Below, in pieces: positions 1 to 7,165 of a DNA stretch of 16,697 bases. Each line of letters begins with the position of its first letter. Position 1 is the first letter of the stretch. The stretch lies in contig JANWHR010000020.1 in the NCBI GenBank assembly GCA_025450355.1, positions 1 through 16,697 of the forward strand, read 5' to 3'. A program made the position numbers and the translations under genes. This DNA comes from Micropepsaceae bacterium (lineage in GTDB: Bacteria; Pseudomonadota; Alphaproteobacteria; Micropepsales; Micropepsaceae). The notes under the pieces are model-generated. The model searched no databases, was not told the DNA's origin, and saw only the letters and a program-made list of their open reading frames with translations.

Positions 1-33
1 GACCTGCACAGTGAAATCAGCCGGAGGATCTGA
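1..33 (+). CDS. Possible 3' end of an upstream gene (partial)
   Basis: Frame 1 is open from the window edge and reads DLHSEISRRI before a TGA at 31-33. The next gene starts 12 bases later in the same frame, which matches the tight spacing elsewhere in this cluster, so these bases may be the last ten codons of a preceding gene. Ten residues are too few to assign a family. It could equally be non-coding leader, since a random frame often stays open over 30 bases. Confidence 0.3.
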   Translation, partial: DLHSEISRRI

Positions 34-45
34 ACGGGGCGGAGG

Positions 46-921
46 GTGGTCAGGAGGCTCGTTTCAAGGACGTGTCTCGCGATGGGTTACCGAATCCAGC
101 GCGTCAACGTTGCGGATTCCCCGCCGCAGCCGCCACCTGCGAGCGTGAACCACTCAACGCATTGTCTGATCTCAGACCGCAGCTATGGCGAGCTGATCGA
201 ACGGGTCAAGCCGTATACGCTGACGTCCTATGAACGGATCGCGGCAATGGCGGATGCCACGCGTCATGTCGCTCGCGCGGGAATTCCGGGAGCAATCGTG
301 GAGTGCGGTGTCTGGCGCGGTGGCTCGATCATGGCGGCGGCATTGACCCTGTTGCAGGAAGGTGAACTCCGCGACCTCTACCTGTTTGACACGTTTGCCG
401 GGATGACCCCGCCAAAAGACTGCGACATCGATCATGAGGGCACGCCGGCGCAAAAGCTCTATCCGCTGTTGCAGAACGAGGCCACCGGAGGCTGGTGTTA
501 CGCAAGCCTGGAAGATGTTCGCCAGAACGTGCTTTCGACGGGCTATCCCGAGGAACGAATTCATTTCATCAAAGGCGATGTGCTGGAAACAATTCCGCAC
601 GGCGATCTGAACGAGATTGCGATCCTGCGACTCGACACCGACTGGTACGAATCGACGCTGCACGAGCTGACGCAGCTTTATCCCCTTCTTCGCCCCGGCG
701 GGATTCTCATCATCGACGATTTCGGATACTGGCAAGGGTGCCGAAAGGCGGTCGAGGAATATTTCGGACGGTCGGGGCCGTTTCTTTCCATTATTGACCA
801 AACGGGAAGACTGGTTGTTAAGCCGGACAGGAACCCTCATTGGAACGGTAGCGCCGTTCCCCGCGAACGGGACGGTTCTGCGGCAATGAGCCTGGCGCAA
901 AACCAAAGAGCCGCTGGATGA
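46..921 (+). CDS. TylF/MycF-family SAM-dependent O-methyltransferase
   Basis: Predicted cytoplasmic sugar O-methyltransferase of 291 residues, of the macrocin O-methyltransferase (TylF, MycF) family. The SAM-binding motif is at residues 85-94 (VECGVWRGGS). LRLDTDWYEST (194-204) and IIDDFGYWQG (222-231) carry the aspartates that bind the divalent metal in MycF-type enzymes. TylF homologues are common in O-antigen and capsule clusters, where they methylate a sugar hydroxyl; the substrate here is unknown. The GTG at 46 is the most upstream start possible, because an in-frame TGA lies at 31-33. It keeps an N-terminal RRLVSRTCLAMGYRIQRV segment that resembles the start of related proteins. A GGAGG directly abuts the GTG, which is too close for an ideal ribosome site. 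The ATG at 82, with AAGGA at 66-70, is the alternative. The last 25 or so residues look unstructured. Confidence 0.88.
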   Translation: MVRRLVSRTCLAMGYRIQRVNVADSPPQPPPASVNHSTHCLISDRSYGELIERVKPYTLTSYERIAAMADATRHVARAGIPGAIVECGVWRGGSIMAAALTLLQEGELRDLYLFDTFAGMTPPKDCDIDHEGTPAQKLYPLLQNEATGGWCYASLEDVRQNVLSTGYPEERIHFIKGDVLETIPHGDLNEIAILRLDTDWYESTLHELTQLYPLLRPGGILIIDDFGYWQGCRKAVEEYFGRSGPFLSIIDQTGRLVVKPDRNPHWNGSAVPRERDGSAAMSLAQNQRAAG

Positions 922-970
922 GTCCTTCATTCAGCCGCGGGATCGGCATTTCGGACAGGGCAATTTGACA

Positions 971-2032
971 ATGAGGTCTGCTCTTCTGAGAAGTCTCGCC
1001 GCGCTTGGCAATAGGGTGAAACCGGGCGAGCCTCGGCTGTCCGCGAAAGACCTGGCGGTGATCTCGGGCGAGGCTGACGGCCTGGAACGGGGAATCCGAT
1101 TGCAGAAGCTGGACACCAGCAGGTTGCTGGGTCAGACCGGCCATTGCCTCGCATTGAGACTTGAAAATTTGTCTGCCGGCGACAGCATGAGCACGCCCGG
1201 AGCATCCATGCTTCGGCTGTTTGAGGACGGGTGTGAACTCGGTCCCGCTCACAGCGCCATTGCGGACATCCAGCAAACCGGCGGCGGACGGTTTTCACAC
1301 TGGGGCGACACACTTCACTTTTCCAGTCGCGACGGCTCGAATCCGGCAACGAACGGGCGGGAATACCGGGTTCTATGGGACGATTTTCGCGTGCGCAGGG
1401 ACGAACTGCCGGTTTCATCGCTTCCGCTGGGAGTGATCCTGAATCTGCAACGCGGCATCATGTCGTACAGGTACAAGGGAATCGATTGCTTCAAGTGCCC
1501 GTTCGACCTTGCGCTTTATCAGCAACTGTTGTGGCGTGAACGGCCGCGGACGATCATTGAAATCGGCACCTGGAAGGGTGGCAGCGCGCTGTGGCTTGCC
1601 GATATGCTGACCACTTTTGATATTGATGGTCACATCCACAGTTTCGACATTGCCGATCCTCCGGCCTGGAGCGACAAACGAATCACCTTTCACCAGGCGG
1701 ATGCACACGCAATCGGCGACGCCGCGCCTGCGTCATGGATCGGCGAGCTGCCCCGGCCAGTGCTGGTGATTGAGGATGCCGGTCACATGGCATCGATAAC
1801 ATCCGCCGTTCTTGAATATTTCGGGCCTCTGCTTCGCAGTGGCGAATATATGATCGTCGAGGATACCGTGATCCACGATATGCATGCCGATCATCTGTAC
1901 GACGGAGGACCGCGGCGAGCGCTGCTCGAGTTTCTTGGCAACAACAACGATTATGTCATCGATCGTAGCTATTGTGACTTTTACGGCGAGAACGTGACAT
2001 GGAACGTCAATGGCTATCTGCGCCGGATTTAA
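971..2032 (+). CDS. CmcI-like (cephalosporin hydroxylase family) methyltransferase with N-terminal accessory region
   Basis: A 353-residue protein in two parts. Residues 160-353 match the CmcI / 'cephalosporin hydroxylase' family, SAM-dependent methyltransferases that include rhamnosyl O-methyltransferases despite the name. Motif I is IIEIGTWKGGS (195-205), followed by IHSFDIADP (222-230), VIEDAGHM (266-273), MIVEDTVIHD (294-303) and the typical ending NVTWNVNGYLRRI. Residues 80-132 hold a separate conserved-looking block, LRLFEDG (81-87), then GRFSHWGD (106-113), LHFSSRDGSNP (115-125) and NGREY (128-132). I recall this block from other glycan-cluster proteins, probably as an accessory domain. 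The likely job is O-methylation of a sugar. ATG 971 is chosen; a TTG at 965 would add two residues. No strong ribosome site is visible, so coupling to the upstream gene is possible. The residue methylated cannot be read from sequence. Confidence 0.85.
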   Translation: MRSALLRSLAALGNRVKPGEPRLSAKDLAVISGEADGLERGIRLQKLDTSRLLGQTGHCLALRLENLSAGDSMSTPGASMLRLFEDGCELGPAHSAIADIQQTGGGRFSHWGDTLHFSSRDGSNPATNGREYRVLWDDFRVRRDELPVSSLPLGVILNLQRGIMSYRYKGIDCFKCPFDLALYQQLLWRERPRTIIEIGTWKGGSALWLADMLTTFDIDGHIHSFDIADPPAWSDKRITFHQADAHAIGDAAPASWIGELPRPVLVIEDAGHMASITSAVLEYFGPLLRSGEYMIVEDTVIHDMHADHLYDGGPRRALLEFLGNNNDYVIDRSYCDFYGENVTWNVNGYLRRI

Positions 2033-2041
2033 TGGCGCTGG

Positions 2042-2827
2042 ATGATACCTGGCAATGAAACACTTTTTCGAATACGCGCGTGGGAGCTCGATCAGATTGC
2101 GCGGCAGTTTTGGCCGGGTGCGCGCATCCTTGAGATAGGGGCGGGAAATGGCCAGCAGGCAGTGGAACTGTCCACGCGGGGTTTCGCTGTCGAAGCCATT
2201 GATATACCGAGTTCCATTTACCGCGGCTCCCGTGTGTTCCCGATCACGGATTACGATGGCAGCCGCATTCCATTTCCTGACTGCAGCTTCGATTTTGTTT
2301 TTTCCTCAAACGTTCTCGAACACGTCACAAATCTTGGGCAGATGCATTCCGAGATTACGCGCGTGCTGAGACCGGATGGGCGTGCGGTACATGTCCTGCC
2401 AACGCACTCCTGGCGGTTTTGGACGACATTTGACGCTTTCCTGTTCGCACTGAAGCTAATAAGGACGCTGCGAAGTGAGATGCTCCTCCGGCGACCGGTA
2501 ACCGCTGCCGAACTGCACCGGCTGCGCAGAGCCTGGGGAATGGCCGGACAGCGAATCTGCGAACCGTTCCAGCAGCGTCGTCACGGCGCACGGGGAAATG
2601 TCCTTTCGGAAGTGTGGCTTTTTCGCCCCGGTTTCTGGCGCAAGAACTTCCGCGAGCACGGCTTTTCCATAGAGTACGAGGCGCCTGCCGGCCTGTTCTA
2701 TACCGGAAATCTGGTCTTCGGCCGCAGGTTGAGCATTTCCGCCCGGGTTCGATTGGCGAAGTATTTCGGAAGTGCCTGCCATCTATTCGTCCTCAGGCCG
2801 CTGTCATCCCCCACGGCTCACCGATGA
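2042..2827 (+). CDS. Class I SAM-dependent methyltransferase (Methyltransf_11 type)
   Basis: A 261-residue protein with a Rossmann-type methyltransferase core. Motif I is ILEIGAGNGQ (29-38), the acidic end of strand 2 is VEAIDIP (50-56), and the post-motif region FDFVFSSNVLEHV (83-95) is classical. LRPDGRAVHVLPTHSWRFW (109-127) marks strand 5 and the following loop. The C-terminal third (about 130-261) is basic and poorly conserved and probably contacts the acceptor. It is third in a run of three methyltransferase genes and starts 9 bases after the previous stop. Its own stop overlaps the next start in an ATGA (2824-2827), which implies translational coupling. The substrate is unknown; a glycan or sugar nucleotide is inferred from the setting only. 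Confidence 0.85.
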   Translation: MIPGNETLFRIRAWELDQIARQFWPGARILEIGAGNGQQAVELSTRGFAVEAIDIPSSIYRGSRVFPITDYDGSRIPFPDCSFDFVFSSNVLEHVTNLGQMHSEITRVLRPDGRAVHVLPTHSWRFWTTFDAFLFALKLIRTLRSEMLLRRPVTAAELHRLRRAWGMAGQRICEPFQQRRHGARGNVLSEVWLFRPGFWRKNFREHGFSIEYEAPAGLFYTGNLVFGRRLSISARVRLAKYFGSACHLFVLRPLSSPTAHR

Positions 2828-4101
2828 GGACCTATGACACGGTCGAAGGACCCGGAATCGGCAAGGTCATCATGCTGATCGGCGTGTTCGAGTGTGGGGG
2901 CGCCGAGCGGCAGGTGTACCTCCTCGCAAATGAACTCAAGCGCAGGCACGGGTTGGATGTGGAAGCCTGGGCGTTGAAATTTCCGGGCAGCTATTCCAGC
3001 ACATTTGAGGCCGCGGGGATTGCGACAAGGGTACTCAATTTTCGTGCCCCCAATTACGCTTACAACCGGCCGTCCGCCAGGCTCGCACGGATACCGTTTC
3101 GCGAAATGATGTCCATTGATCCGCGCTATCCTTTGCGATGGGTGCACCGGCTGTGGCGCATTTCGCGGCAGCTTAATGAGGCGCGTGCCGATGTGATCCT
3201 TCCCTTCACGACCTGGCCGAACGTCATTGCCGGGCTGACGTGGCGGTCGGCAGGCGCGCGGGCGTGCATCTGGGGGGAACGCGCCTGCGGCGGCGAGCGC
3301 GTGGCAGGCTTTGAGCGGGTGGCGTTGTGGCAAACCCCGCGATTCGCAGCGAACTCATCGGCAGGCGTGGAGTATCTTGCGCGCGAACTACAGGTGCCGC
3401 GCCGGCGGATATCCTTCATCCCGAACGGCGTCGAAAAGCCACGGATCGACCCGGCCATCAATTGGCGCGAACGGTTGGGATTATCAGCGTCGCAGGCAAT
3501 GGTCGTAAAGGTCGCTACGATCAGCACGTTCAAAGACCACATGACCCTGCTGCGCGCGTGGAAACAGGTGCAGGACGCGTGGAACAACAGCGAGCGGCCA
3601 GTGCTCGCGCTGGCAGGCGCGTTCTACGAAACCTACGAAGACTGCCGGCGGTTCGTTTCCGGCGCAGGGCTTGAGTCAACCGTTCGCTTCCTGGGTCGAG
3701 TGTCCGAAATTCCTGAACTGCTGGATGCGTCTGACATCGGGGCTTTCAGTTCTCCGGCCGAAGGCATGCCAAACGCCGTACTGGAATGCATGGCGGCTGG
3801 CCGGGCCATCGTCTCGACCGATCTTCCCGGTGTTCGGGATGCGCTCGGTCCGGGTGCGGAGGGAGTGGTGATTCCACCGGGAGATGCGCATTCATTTGCG
3901 CGCGCGCTGCTCGATCTTTTGGGCAATTCCGCCAAACGGAGACAGTTGGGCGAGCTGAACCGCGCCCGCATTCGAGCCGAGTTTTCTGTGGAACGCATGG
4001 GAAGCCGGTACCTGGATGTCATCCGGAGCGAATTGGCGCATTCGCGCCGTCGCGCTCAGGCGCTGCCGGGTTCGTGGAAAGCGCAGAATGTACCGGAGTA
4101 A
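2824..4101 (+). CDS. GT4-family glycosyltransferase, first of three tandem paralogues
   Basis: Predicted cytoplasmic retaining GT-B glycosyltransferase of 425 residues. Strand 1 is KVIMLIG (14-20), followed by the acceptor-side GGAERQ (25-30). The donor-site EX7E motif is EGMPNAVLE (E313 and E321). The middle holds LPFTTWPNVIAGLTW (126-140) and CIWGERACGGER (148-159), blocks shared almost unchanged with the next two genes. It differs from the second copy by about 26 extra residues around positions 80-105. The ATG at 2824 is chosen because it makes an ATGA overlap with the previous stop and gives the same N-terminal length before GGxERQ as the next paralogue. The reading frame stays open upstream, but that part lies inside the methyltransferase gene. 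No separate ribosome site is seen. It presumably transfers one sugar of the repeat unit; donor and linkage are unknown. Confidence 0.92.
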   Translation: MRTYDTVEGPGIGKVIMLIGVFECGGAERQVYLLANELKRRHGLDVEAWALKFPGSYSSTFEAAGIATRVLNFRAPNYAYNRPSARLARIPFREMMSIDPRYPLRWVHRLWRISRQLNEARADVILPFTTWPNVIAGLTWRSAGARACIWGERACGGERVAGFERVALWQTPRFAANSSAGVEYLARELQVPRRRISFIPNGVEKPRIDPAINWRERLGLSASQAMVVKVATISTFKDHMTLLRAWKQVQDAWNNSERPVLALAGAFYETYEDCRRFVSGAGLESTVRFLGRVSEIPELLDASDIGAFSSPAEGMPNAVLECMAAGRAIVSTDLPGVRDALGPGAEGVVIPPGDAHSFARALLDLLGNSAKRRQLGELNRARIRAEFSVERMGSRYLDVIRSELAHSRRRAQALPGSWKAQNVPE

Positions 4102-4110
4102 GGCTGCCGC

Positions 4111-5310
4111 ATGAGCGCGCGCGTTGTGGCGCCCGAACTCGCGGGCCTGAAAATCGTGATCATGGTGGGAACCTTCGTCCGTGGCGGGTGCGAACGGCAG
4201 GCATTTTTGCTCGCGCGCGACCTCATTCACAAGCATGGGCTGAATGCGGAGGTGTGGGCGTTAAAGTTCCCCGGGGAATATTCGCAGGAATTCGAGGCTG
4301 CCGGAATTCCCACGAAAACGTTGCACTTCCAGCATCCGCGTTACGGCTGGGTGCAGCACTCATGGCCGGTGCTGCGTGAGCTGAAGAAATCTCGCGTGGA
4401 TATCCTGCTGCCGTTCACGACCTGGCCGAATGTTGTGGCTGGCCTGACCTGGCGCGTGGCAGGCGTGCGGCTTTGCATTTGGGGTGAGCGGCATGCCGGA
4501 GGCGAGCGAATCCCTGGCGTCGAACGGGTTGCGGTGACGCAGTATCGCCGCTTTGTTGCGAACTCGACGGCCGGTGTTGAGTTCCTCGCCAATGTCATGC
4601 GCGTGAAGCGGGAATATCTGTCTTTCGTGCCGAACGGAATTGAATTGCCGAATATCGCTCCGTCCACAGAGTGGCGTGCGAAGCTTGGACTGAAACCGGA
4701 CCAGCTGCTGGTCGTCAAGGTGGCGAACGTCACGAATTTCAAGGATCACGCAACGCTGCTGCGTGCCTGGAAGATCGTGCAGGACGAATGGCAGGATGAC
4801 GCGAGACCCGTCCTGGCGCTGGCGGGTTACCTCACGCAGGATGTCTATCCTGAATGTGAACGCATCACGCGCGAAGCGGGCCTGCAATCGACGGTGCGAT
4901 TTCTCGGGGGAATCAGGGACGTGCCCGCGTTGCTGAACGCCTGTGACCTCGCGGCGTTCAGCTCGCGCAAGGAAGGGATGCCAAATGGCGTCCTTGAATG
5001 CATGGCGGCAGGCAAGGCGGTCGTCGCGAGCGATCTTCCGGGCATTCGCGACGCGCTCGGTCCGGAGCCGGATGGCGTTCTCGTGCCGCCGGGGGATGCC
5101 GGTCAGTTTGCGCGCAGGTTGCTCGATATGCTGCGCAATCCGCAAAGGCGCGCCGCAATGGGCGAGGCAAATGCCGTGCGCCTGCACACGGAATTTTCCG
5201 TAGAGCGAATGGTCGAGCGTCACCTCCAGGTTATCCGGGCAAGTCTCACGATGCCGGGACAGAGCTGGTGGCGATCTCCGCAGCTGTCGCATGGCCGTGG
5301 CCGCGCCTGA
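4111..5310 (+). CDS. GT4-family glycosyltransferase, second of three tandem paralogues
   Basis: A 399-residue GT-B fold enzyme, co-linear with its neighbours on both sides. KIVIMVG (14-20) and GGCERQ (25-30) form the N-terminal glycine-rich loop. LLPFTTWPNVVAGLTWR (99-115) and CIWGERHAGGER (122-133) are the blocks shared with its neighbours. VVKVANVTNFKDH begins the donor domain, and EGMPNGVLE (E288 and E296) is the EX7E motif. The start is well supported by GGAGTAAGG (4095-4103), about 8 bases ahead of ATG 4111 and overlapping the previous stop. It lacks the roughly 26-residue insertion of the first copy. By eye it is closer to the third copy near the donor site, since both read GKAV followed by ASDLPG. 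It is expected to act in the same pathway on a related donor or acceptor; specificity is unknown. Confidence 0.93.
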   Translation: MSARVVAPELAGLKIVIMVGTFVRGGCERQAFLLARDLIHKHGLNAEVWALKFPGEYSQEFEAAGIPTKTLHFQHPRYGWVQHSWPVLRELKKSRVDILLPFTTWPNVVAGLTWRVAGVRLCIWGERHAGGERIPGVERVAVTQYRRFVANSTAGVEFLANVMRVKREYLSFVPNGIELPNIAPSTEWRAKLGLKPDQLLVVKVANVTNFKDHATLLRAWKIVQDEWQDDARPVLALAGYLTQDVYPECERITREAGLQSTVRFLGGIRDVPALLNACDLAAFSSRKEGMPNGVLECMAAGKAVVASDLPGIRDALGPEPDGVLVPPGDAGQFARRLLDMLRNPQRRAAMGEANAVRLHTEFSVERMVERHLQVIRASLTMPGQSWWRSPQLSHGRGRA

Positions 5311-5315
5311 AGGAG
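5310..5315 (+). promoter_or_regulatory. Shine-Dalgarno site that implies an ATT start
   Basis: AAGGAG, sharing one base with the stop codon of the second GT4 gene, is a near-perfect ribosome-binding site. Seven bases after it, at 5323, lies an in-frame ATT. No ATG, GTG or TTG occurs in this frame between the stop at 5308 and the GTG at 5356, which is 40 bases from the site and too far to use it. A CTG at 5335 is also too distant, at 19 bases. Confidence 0.6.
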
Positions 5316-5322
5316 AAACGGT

Positions 5323-6525
5323 ATTTCACGCGAACTGACCGCGTCGAAGACAGTCGTGATGATCGGCCATTTCGGGCGGGGCGGGTCCGAACGGCAGGCA
5401 TTCCTGCTTGCGAGGGAATTGCGGCGCCGGCGGTTGAACGTGGAAGTCTGGGCGCTGACGCACAGCAGCGAGTATGCAAAGGAGTTTGAGGCTGCGGGAA
5501 TTCCCACCAGAGCGCTGGAATTCTCCATACCGATCGAAGGCAATTCGCGCGTTTCGCGGGCGATCAAATGGCCCCGGCGGCTGTCCTCGATTGCGCGGCA
5601 ATTGAAACGTGCCGAGGTGGATGTTCTGTTGCCCTTCACGACCTGGCCCAATGTCGTTGCGGGCTTGACCCACCGGTTCGCTGGCGTGCGGGTATGCATC
5701 TGGGGCGAGCGCCATTGCGGCGGCGAACGCCTGCCGGTGCACGAGCGGATCGCGGTTCGGATGACCCGCCGGTTTGTCGCGAACTCGAGCGCCGGTGTGG
5801 AGTTTCTCGCACGAGAATTGCGTGTTCGGCGGCCGCGGATTTCACTTGTTCCCAATGGGGTCGAGCAACCGCAGGGCCGGGCCGGTTCCGAATGGCGGAT
5901 GAAACTGGGCCTCACGGCCTCCCAACCGCTGGTCGTGAAAGTGGCGAATGTCAACAGTCGCAAGGGACATGCCACCCTGCTGCGGGCGTGGCGCGTCCTG
6001 CAGGAAAACTGGACTGGCGCCGAAAGGCCGTTCCTCGCACTGGCCGGATTGTTTTTGGAAGATGAGGTTTATGCAGAATGTATGCGGCTCATCCGTGATG
6101 GCAATCTTTCCTCAACGGTGCGGTTTCTCGGTTCGGTTTCCGGCGTTTCCTCGCTGATTGAAGAATGCGATCTGGCGGTGCTCTGCTCCTGGACCGAAGG
6201 CATGCCCAATGGCGTCCTGGAATGCATGGCGGCGGGAAAGGCGGTGATCGCAAGCGATCTGCCGGGGGTGCGAGATGCACTGCCGCCGGACGCAGCAACG
6301 CTTGCGCCCGCCGGGGACTTCAACGCATTCGCACAGCTCATGCTCGATCTTTTGCGCGATCCGGCGGAGCGCCGCCGGCAGGGCGACGCGAACCGGTTAC
6401 GGGTCAGGGACGAATTTTCCATCGAACGCATGGCGGATCGATATTTGGGGGTCATACGCCAGGAGTGGGACGGATCGTTTTTTTCCGATCGGCCGGCGAC
6501 AGCGCGGCACGAGGCGCAGGCCTGA
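5323..6525 (+). CDS. GT4-family glycosyltransferase, third of three tandem paralogues (probable ATT start)
   Basis: About 400 residues, the same GT-B architecture as the two preceding genes. Counting from ATT 5323, strand 1 is KTVVMIG (9-15), GGSERQ is 20-25, LLPFTTWPNVVAGLT begins at 102, CIWGERHCGGER follows, and the EX7E motif EGMPNGVLE has E292 and E300. The only conventional start candidates are GTG 5356 and ATG 5359, which leave just MMIGHF or MIGHF and delete most of strand 1. The upstream residues ASKTVV align with the start of both paralogues and follow AAGGAG at ideal spacing, so translation from ATT (or from an ATG altered by a sequencing error) is the best reading. Relative to the second copy it has a short different segment around 70-86. 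Substrate unknown. Confidence 0.88.
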   Translation: MSRELTASKTVVMIGHFGRGGSERQAFLLARELRRRRLNVEVWALTHSSEYAKEFEAAGIPTRALEFSIPIEGNSRVSRAIKWPRRLSSIARQLKRAEVDVLLPFTTWPNVVAGLTHRFAGVRVCIWGERHCGGERLPVHERIAVRMTRRFVANSSAGVEFLARELRVRRPRISLVPNGVEQPQGRAGSEWRMKLGLTASQPLVVKVANVNSRKGHATLLRAWRVLQENWTGAERPFLALAGLFLEDEVYAECMRLIRDGNLSSTVRFLGSVSGVSSLIEECDLAVLCSWTEGMPNGVLECMAAGKAVIASDLPGVRDALPPDAATLAPAGDFNAFAQLMLDLLRDPAERRRQGDANRLRVRDEFSIERMADRYLGVIRQEWDGSFFSDRPATARHEAQA

Positions 6526-6544
6526 GCCGGAGCCACCGCATCTC

Positions 6545-7165
6545 GTGACGGGCGCGGTCTTTGTTCACGCGCATGCCCTCTGCGAAAGCGCCGACGTCGG
6601 CGCGGGTACCCGGGTTTGGGCATTTGCCCATGTCATGAAGCGCGCGGTCATTGGGCGGGATTGCAACATCGGCGATCATGCCTTTGTTGAAGCCGGAGCG
6701 CGCGTGGGCGACCGGGTCACGATCAAGAATCAGGTGATGATCTGGGATGGAATCGAGATCGCGGACGATGTTTTCATTGGCCCCGGAGTGATCTTTACCA
6801 ACGATCTCTTTCCCCGAAGCCCGCGAATGCAGATCGCGCCAGTATCGGCCCGCTACTCCCGGCCGCAGAACTGGCTCACAAAGACAAGGGTCGGGCAGGG
6901 CGCCAGCATCGGAGCAGGATGCGTGATCCTGCCGGGCATTCTGATCGGAGCCTTTGGCATGATCGCGGCGGGCGCGGTCGTCACCAGGTCCGTCCCCGAA
7001 CACGCGCTGATGATGGGCTCACCGGCGCGCCGCGCCGGCTGGGTCTGTCACTGCGGATCACGGCTGAAAACTGTGGCAAGCCGTGAATTTCGATGTCCGG
7101 CTTGCGCGGAAATTTTTTCAGAAACGTCGGATGGCGAATGTATAAGTCTCGCAAAGTCATCCTGA
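6545..7165 (+). CDS. WbpD/WlbB-type sugar N-acetyltransferase with C-terminal zinc ribbon
   Basis: A 206-residue acyltransferase with hexapeptide repeats, expected to form a trimer of left-handed beta-helices and to acetylate a 3-amino sugar nucleotide with acetyl-CoA. Repeats run from about residue 16 (SADVGAGTRVW) to 150. Family hallmarks are IKNQVMIWDGIEIADDVFIG (60-79), GPGVIFTN (79-86), GASIGAGCVILPGILIG (119-135) and GSPARRAGW (158-166). C168, C170, C184 and C187 form a CxC...CxxC pattern typical of a small zinc ribbon. With the aminotransferase and oxidoreductase at 8971-11141 it fits the route to UDP-2,3-diacetamido sugars. GTG 6545 is chosen because it begins directly before the conserved VFVHAHA segment, with GGAG at 6529-6532. 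The open frame continues upstream but only inside the GT4 gene. The end overlaps the next gene by 28 bases. Confidence 0.88.
   Translation: MTGAVFVHAHALCESADVGAGTRVWAFAHVMKRAVIGRDCNIGDHAFVEAGARVGDRVTIKNQVMIWDGIEIADDVFIGPGVIFTNDLFPRSPRMQIAPVSARYSRPQNWLTKTRVGQGASIGAGCVILPGILIGAFGMIAAGAVVTRSVPEHALMMGSPARRAGWVCHCGSRLKTVASREFRCPACAEIFSETSDGECISLAKSS

Noticed and set aside
172..930. Long open frame of 252 codons on the minus strand opposite the TylF-like gene
   Set aside because: It mirrors a well-supported methyltransferase gene, has a low-complexity basic and proline-rich translation with no motif, and is an expected by-product of GC-rich coding DNA.
2614..2823. N-terminal extension of the first GT4 gene by 70 codons
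   Set aside because: This stretch lies inside the methyltransferase coding frame. The paralogues start at the equivalent of ATG 2824, and the ATGA overlap is typical of coupled genes.
4360..5292. 310-codon minus-strand frame opposite the second GT4 gene
   Set aside because: It mirrors the GT4 coding frame. Similar shadows occur opposite the first and third copies because the three genes share sequence.
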